The translations under genes and the position numbers were made by a program. A DNA stretch of 64,000 bases from Primorskyibacter flagellatus (GTDB taxonomy: Bacteria; Pseudomonadota; Alphaproteobacteria; Rhodobacterales; Rhodobacteraceae), in NCBI RefSeq assembly GCF_900176485.1, contig NZ_FWYD01000002.1, forward strand, positions 481,898 through 545,897, in the 5' to 3' direction. A model generated the notes under the pieces. That model did no database searches and was not told the DNA's origin. It saw only the letters and a list, made by a program, of their open reading frames with translations. How positions within the stretch are numbered: position 1 is the first letter of the stretch; each line of letters starts with the position of its first letter. Of this stretch, positions 57,931 to 64,000 are shown in pieces.

Positions 57931-58323
57931 TTAGCGTCTTAGTAGCTCAAGCAATCCGCTCGACATTTGCCGGGCCTGATCGAACATTTTCAGGTTGGCC
58001 TCGTAGCTGCGCTGGGCTTCACGGGCGTCTGCCATCTCGATAATCAAATCCACATTGGAGGCTTCGTAATGACCGGTTTGGTCTGCCATCGGATGCGAAG
58101 GGTCGTGAATTTTGTCGAGTTCCGTCCTGTCGAGCGTCACCCGGCCAGTCGCCACACTGCCGACGCCGGTCGCCCGGTTCATTTCTGTTTCGAACGGGAC
58201 AAGTTTGCGGCGATAGCCGGGCGTATCTGCGTTGGCTATATTCTCTGAAACCAGCCGAAGTCGTTTGGCCTGTGCTTGTAGTCCACTGGCAGAGACAAAT
58301 AGCGAGTCGGAAAACGCACTCAT
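57931..58323 (-). CDS. flgC: Flagellar proximal rod protein FlgC
   Basis: 130 residues. LFVSASGLQAQAKRLRLVSE followed by NIANADTPGYRRK, and the closing SNVDLIIEMADAREAQRSYEANLKMFDQAR, are the FlgC signature. Proximal rod with FlgB. 17 bp after flgB. Confidence 0.96.
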   Translation of the reverse strand: MSAFSDSLFVSASGLQAQAKRLRLVSENIANADTPGYRRKLVPFETEMNRATGVGSVATGRVTLDRTELDKIHDPSHPMADQTGHYEASNVDLIIEMADAREAQRSYEANLKMFDQARQMSSGLLELLRR

Positions 58324-58340
58324 ATGGTGTCCTTTCTGGG

Positions 58341-58724
58341 TCAGCCCCGGCCAAGGCTGGCGCGCAGGATATTGAGGCTGGATTTATAGACCGCGAGCGC
58401 CTGATCGTGATTGCGTTTCGCCTCCACAGCCTTGACCATTTCCATCTCGACGGAAACACCGTTGCCGTTCGGACTGTCCGACGCGCCTTCCTTGACGCTG
58501 ATCTCAGGCGTGGCTGGTGAGATGTTCCCGTTCAAGTGTCCGGCACGGGTTGCTTTTGGGACTCCACCGGTTTGGTTGGCGAAGCTGGCAAAATCACCGA
58601 CCTGTCTCGCAAGATAGTCCGGGGTATCGGCATTCGCGATGTTCTGTGAAATCACGGCTTGGCGTGTTCCTGCGTGCTGCGCCAGCGAAATGGCGGTACG
58701 GAAAATTTCTAGGTTTTGATACAC
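58341..58724 (-). CDS. flgB: Flagellar proximal rod protein FlgB
   Basis: About 127 residues from the GTG at 58724, which follows CGAGGGAGAAG; an in-frame TTG at 58751 would add nine residues but is a poor start. QHAGTRQAVISQNIANADTP and the C-terminal VEMEMVKAVEAKRNHDQALAVYKSSLNILRAS are FlgB features. First gene of the leftward operon; 85 bp separate it from the divergent fliI. Confidence 0.93.
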   Translation of the reverse strand: MYQNLEIFRTAISLAQHAGTRQAVISQNIANADTPDYLARQVGDFASFANQTGGVPKATRAGHLNGNISPATPEISVKEGASDSPNGNGVSVEMEMVKAVEAKRNHDQALAVYKSSLNILRASLGRG

Positions 58725-58809
58725 CGGGGCTTCTCCCTCGATTGGCTTCAACCAAGGCTTAACCCTGATTCCTTTAGAAAAGGTTTGTGGAACATTTCAG
58801 GAGCGTTCG

Positions 58810-60201
58810 ATGCAAAATCGAGGGATTACCGATCTGAGGGAAAAAATCACCAGTCTTGAACCTGTTCGGGCGGTGGGTCGTGTGGCTGAGGTCGAGGGCG
58901 CGCTGATCTGGGTGCGCGGCATCGCCGGTGACGCGCGGATCGGCGACAGATTAAGCCTGTTCCGTCGGGATAACGCGCCGCTTGGCGGTGAGGCTTTGAT
59001 GATCCGCAACGCTATGGTCGCGATGTTGCCAGAGGGCAACGTAGAAGGCGTGACTTTGGAAGACCGGGTCGCAGTCCTGGGCCGCAATACTCTGGCACCT
59101 TCAGATGAATGGATCGGGCGCGTGATTGATCCGTTCGGAAAGGCGCTGGATGGTTTGCCGCTGTCGGCCGGAAGCGGAAGACGGGAATTGCGATGTGATC
59201 CCCCGGATCCAGCAAGCCGGAGGCCCCTGGGCGCGCGCCTGGAAACCGGGCACGCTGTTTTCAATACGTTCCTCCCGATTGCGCGCGGTCAACGGCTTGG
59301 GCTTTTTGCGGGATCGGGCGTTGGTAAGTCGAGCTTGCTGGCCAGCCTTGCACGCCAGATCGACGCCGATGTTGTTGTTGTTTCTCTTGTTGGCGAACGC
59401 GGCCGCGAGCTTCGGGAGTTTGTCGATACCACACTTGGTGAGGATGGTATGAAGCGGTCAGTCGTCGTCGCCGCAACGTCTGATAGATCACCACTTGTCC
59501 GACGGCGCTGTCCATTGGCTGCGATGGCAGTTGCCGAACATTTTCGGGATCAGGGCGCGCATGTCTTATTACTCGTGGATTCAATCACGCGATTTGCCGA
59601 AGCGCATCGGGAGGTTGCAATCGCGGCTGGCGAGCTTCCAGCGTTGCGCGGGTATCCGCCCTCCACAGCGCATCAGATTATGTCGCTTTGCGAACGTGCG
59701 GGGCCGGGATCTGCCGCGGCAGGTGACATTACGGCCATCTTCTCGGTTCTTGTCGCTGGATCAGACATGGAAGAACCTGTCGCAGATATCCTGCGTGGTG
59801 TTCTTGATGGCCATGTCGTGATGGACCGGAAAATTGCCGAACGCGGACGATATCCGGCAATAGATTTGCTGAGGTCAGTCTCACGAAGCCTGCCCGGATG
59901 CGCCAGCGCAGACGAGAATCAATTGCTCCTTGCTGCACGCAAGTTAATGGGAACATATTCAGAATCTGAAATGATGGTTCGCGCGGGGTTGTATAAAGAC
60001 GGCACAGATCCCGCACTGGACCAGGCTATTCGCGCTTGGCCGGAACTGGACGGCTTTCTTTCACTTTCCGAGCCGGGCAGTTCCCGAGACAGCTTTTCGC
60101 GGCTGCGTCTAATTCTGCGGAAAACCGGTGTGCAGATTGTTCCTGTGGCAACAAATTCGGTCACAGCGGCGTCGCATGCCCCGGGTCAGGTTTCGGGATG
60201 A
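58810..60201 (+). CDS. fliI: Flagellum-specific ATPase FliI
   Basis: 463 residues. F1-beta-like ATPase with Walker A GSGVGKSS at 168-175, VVSLVGERGRELREF, Walker B LLLVDSITRFAEAHREV, and GYPPSTAHQIMSLCERAG. It powers export-substrate unloading with FliH/FliJ. Some export-ATPase hallmarks vary (GERGRELREF is standard). Start ATG 58810 after CAGGAGCG. Divergent from flgB; the last flagellar gene in the window before the insertion-sequence region. Confidence 0.96.
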   Translation: MQNRGITDLREKITSLEPVRAVGRVAEVEGALIWVRGIAGDARIGDRLSLFRRDNAPLGGEALMIRNAMVAMLPEGNVEGVTLEDRVAVLGRNTLAPSDEWIGRVIDPFGKALDGLPLSAGSGRRELRCDPPDPASRRPLGARLETGHAVFNTFLPIARGQRLGLFAGSGVGKSSLLASLARQIDADVVVVSLVGERGRELREFVDTTLGEDGMKRSVVVAATSDRSPLVRRRCPLAAMAVAEHFRDQGAHVLLLVDSITRFAEAHREVAIAAGELPALRGYPPSTAHQIMSLCERAGPGSAAAGDITAIFSVLVAGSDMEEPVADILRGVLDGHVVMDRKIAERGRYPAIDLLRSVSRSLPGCASADENQLLLAARKLMGTYSESEMMVRAGLYKDGTDPALDQAIRAWPELDGFLSLSEPGSSRDSFSRLRLILRKTGVQIVPVATNSVTAASHAPGQVSG

Positions 60202-60284
60202 CGTGAGCCTAGGTGTTAAATTTCACAGTTTGACGGTGCGTTTTTTCTCGGGCTCGGAAGGAAGGAATACGGGACAAGTTCGTC

Positions 60285-60518
60285 ACGGGAGCGCGATATA
60301 CTGTCACCCTGCAGGCGCAAGCGCAGCATGCTGCCGAGAGAGGCTTCTTTCATATCGACATAGCCGAGGTTCAAACTGTGGAGGGCAAGCTCTACCTCCT
60401 TGTTGGCATTGACCGAGCCAGAAAGTTTACGATCGTGCAACTCGTGGACAAGGCGGATCGCAAGGCCGCGTGGAATTTCTAGAATATCTGCTCAAGGCTG
60501 TTCGCTACCGCATTCACA
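60285..60518 (+). pseudogene. IS481-type transposase remnant, 5' part
   Basis: From ~60342 the + strand reads GFFHIDIAEVQTVEGKLYLL, VGIDRASKFTIVQLVDKADRKAAW, the start of the IS481-family catalytic domain. Near 60475 the frame shifts; the next frame gives EFLEYLLKAVRYRIHS up to the IS66 left end at 60519. Upstream of 60342 the frame stays open back to ~60255 but is not recognisable. Continues at 63237. Confidence 0.75.
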
Positions 60519-60546
60519 GTAAGCGGCGGCCGCGGCCCATTGATTT
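60519..60546. repeat. IS66 left terminal inverted repeat
   Basis: GTAAGCGGCGGCCGCGGCCC followed by ATTGATTT; pairs with the right end with four mismatches. Confidence 0.9.
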
Positions 60547-60619
60547 TTCAGTTGCGTTTGATTGATCGCGTGAAGCTGAGGTCTGCTGGTAGCTCGTCAG
60601 GAACTACGAGACGAGGTCC

Positions 60620-62269
60620 TTATGAGCCATCTGCCCGCTGGCCGTAGGCCCATGGCATCAACGCGTCGATGTCCTTGTCGAGATGACCGTTGGCCAGCTT
60701 CGTGAACAGGTCCTTCAGATAGGCGTATGGCTCGACGCCATTCATCTTGCAGGAGCCGATCAGGCTGGCGCAGCGTGTCCAGTTCCGGCCGCCTTCGTCA
60801 TGACCGGCAAAAAGTGCGTTGCGGCGATTCATGGCAGGGCTGCGGATGACGTTCTCGACGAGGTTTGAGTCGATATCGACGTGACCATCGTCCAGGAACA
60901 GGCGGAAGCCGTCCTGACGCTTCAGCATATAGGCCATGGCCTTGCCGAGATCGGACTTGCGCGAGACCTGCCGGGCCTGCGCCTGCAGCCAGGCGAAGAA
61001 TTCATCGACGAATGGACGAGACAGTTCCTGCCGGACGGCCCGGCGCTGATCAGGATCCGAGCCACGGATTTGGTCTTTGATCTTGTAGAGCGTGGCGATG
61101 CGCAACAGCGCCTTGTTCACGATAGGCGAACCCTTCGTGGGTTTGGCCTTGATCAGTTTGCGTCGTCCATGCGCCCAGCAGAACGCCAGACGCAATGGAT
61201 CGCCGCCCGTGCGTTTTGGTGTGGCAAGGTGAGTATAGGCGCCGTAAGCATCAACTTGGATCGTGCCGTTGAAGCCGTGCAATATTTCGGCGGCATATTC
61301 GCCTTTACGCCCGGGCCGATAGTGGAACACGACACCCGGCGGTGCGGGGCCATTCCAGCCACGGTCGTCGCGCAAGACCGCCCAAAGGTAGCCAGTCTTG
61401 GTTTTGCCGCGCCCGGGATCCAGCACCGGGGCGGTGGTTTCGTCGACATAGAGCCGAGAACTTTCCGACATCAGGCGCTTGCCCATGTGATCGACCACGG
61501 GCGCAATCAGCGCGCCGGTCCGACCCATCTAGTCAGCCAGAACCGAGCGGTCGATCGGCACGCCGTGACGGGCCATGACCATGGCCTGCCGGTTCGGCGG
61601 CATGTGCTCGGAATGCTTGGACACGGCAATCTGGGCCAGCAGCGCCTCGGTGGACCAGCTGCCCTCCAGAAGATGCGCCGGGGCTTTGGCCTGAACTACA
61701 CCCGCGCGCCCCTTGGGGCAGGCGTATTTAGGGCGGATCGTGACGATCACCTGATAGCGCGCCGGGATGTAATCCAGCCGGTCGACCCGATCCTCGCCGA
61801 TCTTGACCATGTCGCCACAGCCGCAAGGGCAAGCAATGCTGTTAGGCTCGATGATACGCTCGACGCGCGGCAGGTGTTCCGGCAAGGCGCGCGCCTTGCG
61901 CTTCTTGCGCGGTGCCTTCTTCTCGGGATCGGTCCCGCTGGCCGCGATCTTCGCCTCGACCGCGGCAATCTGTTCCTGGGTCTCGGCGATGGCGGCTTCC
62001 AGTTCCTCCAGCGCCAATTCGAGCTGCGCGGGGTCCAGCTTCTCGGATTTAGGCCCAAACTTCGCATGCCGGTATTGCCCGACCTGGCCTTCCAGCTTCT
62101 CGATCAGTGCCTTCAACTCGGTGATGAAGGCGTCCTTCTCGGCCACCACCGCCTGCTCATGCTGGCGCGCCGCACGCTCGACCGACAGCTCGAATTGCGC
62201 GGCCTCGAACGCCTTCACAACCTCGGGCGGGAGGTCCGGAAACAGGCTGAGATCGAAGGGCTGCAACAT
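60620..62269 (-). pseudogene. tnpC: IS66 transposase TnpC split by an amber codon
   Basis: A 549-codon frame interrupted once by TAG at 61531-61529. First part (246 codons): coiled-coil leader (EKDAFITELKALIEKLEGQV), AKFGPKSEKLDP, zinc-finger-like CPCGCGDMV. Second part (302 codons): DDE domain with LYVDETTAPV, IQVDAYGAYTHL and SNLVENVIRSPAMNRRNALF. The sequence across the stop, LAD*MGRTGAL, matches the family's LADW(M/V)GR, so one TGG to TAG change is the simplest origin. Both parts stay in one frame; readthrough or restart at the ATG right after the stop is possible. Confidence 0.9.
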
Positions 62270-62331
62270 GCGGATTCATAACCGTTCCGGGCAGGAAAGG
62301 CCAATAAAACAACACCAAAACAGGGCCAAAT

Positions 62332-62685
62332 TCATCCCGCCGCACGAGACGCAAACACCCGTTGCGCCACAACCCGCCGCCAGTCCAGCCCTTCGAACAA
62401 TGCTTCAAACTGGGCCCGCGACAGCCGCATCGTCCCGTCTTGTACCTTCGGCCAGGCAAAGCTTCCCTGTTCCAAGGCCTTGTAAACCAGCACGAGACCG
62501 GTTCCGTCCCAGACTAGGATTCTCATCCTGTCCCCGCGCTTTGATCGGAAGATTACCGTCACCCCGGAATGCAGATCGAGCGTCAGCTCGGTCTGCACAA
62601 TCAGCTCCAGCCCCCGATGCCCGCAGCGGAAGTCCACCGGTCGCGTCGCGATCAGGATCGGTAGACGCTGCCCGGCGACAATCAC
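62332..62685 (-). CDS. tnpB: IS66 accessory protein TnpB
   Basis: 117 residues of the IS66 Orf2 family: [42 protein letters not shown], then [29 protein letters not shown]. Needed for transposition, role unclear. Its start overlaps tnpA by 4 bp. Confidence 0.93.
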   Translation of the reverse strand: MIVAGQRLPILIATRPVDFRCGHRGLELIVQTELTLDLHSGVTVIFRSKRGDRMRILVWDGTGLVLVYKALEQGSFAWPKVQDGTMRLSRAQFEALFEGLDWRRVVAQRVFASRAAG

Positions 62686-63146
62686 GGCGCACCCCGCAGC
62701 GCCTGCACCAGAGCCACCGCACGTTCCACCGCCACATCATCGGGAATGCGCAGTATCACATCGGACGCGATCTCGATCATCAGCACCCCGGCGTCACCGG
62801 TCGCCGCCGCCTTTGAAGGAGATGAAACCGACTGACCCGCAGGCTCGGGCAGAATGGACAGCGGCACAAAGGCAGGCTCCGTCGCTTCGACCTTCGGCGA
62901 TCCATGAAGCGCGTCCATCAAGTGACTTGGCAGGGCCAGCCGACCTTGTCGTGCATGGCGACGCCAATCCGAAAGATGATGAGGAAGAATATCATAGCGC
63001 GCGGCCACATCCACCACCCGGATACCGGGCTGCAGGCTTTCAGCCACGATCCGCGCTTTCACATCATCTGGCCAATGCCGCTTGCCGCGCCGCCGAGGTT
63101 CAACGACCTCGCACCGCCCCACGAACCCGTCACCACCATCCGCCAT
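62682..63146 (-). CDS. tnpA: IS66 accessory protein TnpA
   Basis: 154 residues; N-terminal helix-turn-helix [19 protein letters not shown], then [20 protein letters not shown]. Pro/Ala-rich middle, and a C-terminal segment [27 protein letters not shown] typical of IS66 Orf1. Probably binds the element ends. Coupled to tnpB. Confidence 0.92.
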   Translation of the reverse strand: MADGGDGFVGRCEVVEPRRRGKRHWPDDVKARIVAESLQPGIRVVDVAARYDILPHHLSDWRRHARQGRLALPSHLMDALHGSPKVEATEPAFVPLSILPEPAGQSVSSPSKAAATGDAGVLMIEIASDVILRIPDDVAVERAVALVQALRGAP

Positions 63147-63208
63147 GCGATACCACCATCTGCTGACGCAGACCTTGTCGCAGGCGCGTCACGCGTCAGG
63201 AACACATC

Positions 63209-63236
63209 AAATCAATGGGCCGGAACCGCCGCATAC
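63209..63236. repeat. IS66 right terminal inverted repeat
   Basis: Read on the minus strand: GTATGCGGCGGTTCCGGCCC then ATTGATTT. Followed outward by the target copy CATTCACA. Confidence 0.9.
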
Positions 63237-63559
63237 CATTCACACGATCCTGACCTCCTCTCATTGGCTGCTCCGTAATCAACTGCTAGGCTATGGACGA
63301 CGGCATCCGGTTCGCCGAGCAGCCCGGCACCGGACTACAGCATATTCACGGCAGATGTGACCTGATATGAGTTGCGAGGCAAATGGAATCGAGCACCACC
63401 TGACGAAACCGAACCATCCGTGCAGCGGTTCCATAACAACAATCACGATCAGTTGTGAGTGCATCTCGCCGACTTCACAGCGGCCTACTATTTCGTCGGA
63501 AGGCTCAAGATATTTAGCGGTCTCACGCCGGACGAATACATATGCTGAATGGCTTTGAT
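63237..63559 (+). pseudogene. IS481-type transposase remnant, 3' part
   Basis: Continuation of the gene cut by IS66: ...RIHTILT at the join, a 40-bp foreign stretch (63256-63295), then DDGIRFAEQP, and in shifted frames YSRQM, MSCEANGIEHHLTKPNHP, HLADFTAAYYFVGRLKIFSG and LTPDEYIC followed by TGA. At least three frameshifts and stops: long dead. No further gene is seen before the IS110 fragment. Confidence 0.8.
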
Positions 63560-63629
63560 GATGTGACCGCCCCCCGACGGCATCTCTGTGCCAAGGTGGG
63601 TCTGCGATGATCCACAAAGGAGGACGGTC

Positions 63630-63887
63630 ATGTCGGAGATTATCACGGTCGGGCTCGATCTGGCGAAGAATGTGTTCCAGGTGCATGGGGCGGACGCCGC
63701 AGGCGGTGCGGTGCTACGGAAGAAGCTGCGGCGCACGCAGGTGCTGGGGTTCTTTGAGGCTTTGCCGCCTTGCGTCGTGGCGATGGAAGCCTGTGGTGGT
63801 GCACATTACTGGGGTCGAGAGATTGGCAAGCTTGGACATGAGGTCCGGCTGATCCCTCCGGCCTACGTGAAGCCCTTCGTGAAATAA
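63630..63887 (+). pseudogene. IS110-family transposase, N-terminal fragment
   Basis: 85 codons from ATG 63630 (AAAGGAGGACGGTC upstream). SEIITVGLDLAKNVFQVHGA holds the first catalytic Asp of the DEDD RuvC-like domain; EACGGAHYWGREIGKLGHEV supplies the Glu and PPAYVKPFVK follows. The family normally runs on for over 300 residues; here TAA appears directly after FVK, where a different sequence begins (about 63880-63886). Confidence 0.88.
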
Positions 63888-64000
63888 TGACCACCTCTCC
63901 ATTACTTGACTTATCATCAGGTGGCCATAATGCGGAGGACTCTGTGCAAACCTGCTGTTTGTCAGCGTTTTTGCCCCATGTTCCTCCGCATTATTTCAGA
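63880..64000. repeat. Inverted-repeat-bearing sequence cutting IS110; end of an unidentified element
   Basis: TGAAATAATG (63880-63889) is inverted at CATTATTTCA (63989-63998); inside, ATAATGCGGAGGA (63927-63939) is inverted at TCCTCCGCATTAT (63982-63994). The layout suggests either a ~119-bp non-coding miniature element or the repeat-rich end of a larger transposon continuing past the window. No coding sequence is visible. Confidence 0.5.

Larger units (their letters stand above)
60519..63236 (-). mobile_element. Complete IS66-family insertion sequence (2718 bp)
   Basis: Bounded by 28-bp imperfect inverted repeats starting GTAAGCGGCGG (60519-60546) and GTATGCGGCGG (63236-63209), 24 of 28 matching. 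The 8-bp direct repeat CATTCACA occurs at 60511-60518 and 63237-63244, exactly the IS66 target-duplication length. Contains tnpA, tnpB and tnpC in the usual order on the minus strand. Structure is complete, but tnpC holds an internal stop. Confidence 0.95.

Noticed and set aside
60216..60341. Minus-strand tail ending SFLPSPRKN, faintly like the end of a GcvT-type aminomethyltransferase
   Set aside because: Only about 35 residues, and the rest of that frame is antisense to IS481; similarity is too weak to call.
1..64000. CRISPR arrays, tRNA or rRNA genes, prophage, toxin-antitoxin or defence islands
   Set aside because: No regularly spaced repeats, RNA gene signatures or matching protein families were seen.

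Overview
The window looks like a chromosomal segment of a Roseobacter-group alphaproteobacterium (Rhodobacterales). Evidence: moderately high GC with strong third-position GC in most genes; the origin-side block hemJ-rho-mnmE-mnmG-rsmG-parA-parB facing maf-coaE-dnaQ-secB; and a flagellar cluster in the order flgE-flgK-flgL-flgI, flhA-fliR-flhB and flgB-flgC-fliE-fliQ-flgF-flgG-flgA-flgH with a divergent fliI.

Layout. 1-12 kb: an ABC exporter cut by the window edge, an hslO-Nudix-cca overlap operon, a second Nudix hydrolase, a receiver-PP2C phosphatase facing a free-standing Hpt protein, ilvA, argG, a sulfotransferase-like gene and an exported MsrA. 12-22 kb: a sugar kinase, malic enzyme, mutS, the heat-shock pair hrcA-grpE, and rph-rdgB-hemW. 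22-32 kb: the chromosome origin neighbourhood. Two perfect 16-bp parS sites lie at the 5' ends of mnmG and rsmG, and an AT-rich, DnaA-box-bearing gap (29616-30032), where gene orientation flips, is the best oriC candidate. 32-36 kb: secB, an FxsA-like protein and a Tim44-like/mltA/Smr operon with 4-bp overlaps, then an MFS transporter. 36.9-42.7 kb: a small exopolysaccharide set (ugd, epimerase, sugar-1-phosphate transferase, and yjbF-yjbH on the other strand). 42.9-60.2 kb: flagellar genes for the motor (motB), rod, hook, rings, hook-filament junctions and export apparatus. fliF, fliG, fliM, fliN, fliP, motA and flagellin are not in the window.

Mobile DNA. A 429-bp internally deleted IS3-type element interrupts a membrane-protein gene between flhB and the fliL-like gene; removing it with one 3-bp target copy restores the reading frame. 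From about 60.3 kb the window is a graveyard of insertion sequences: a decayed IS481-type transposase split by a complete 2718-bp IS66 element (8-bp target duplication CATTCACA, tnpC broken by an amber codon), then an IS110-type transposase cut off after about 85 codons by a further repeat-bearing sequence that runs to the window end.

No CRISPR array, tRNA, rRNA, phage or obvious novel defence system was found. The most informative signals are the oriC/parS architecture, the reconstructable broken gene inside the flagellar cluster, and the nested insertion sequences.
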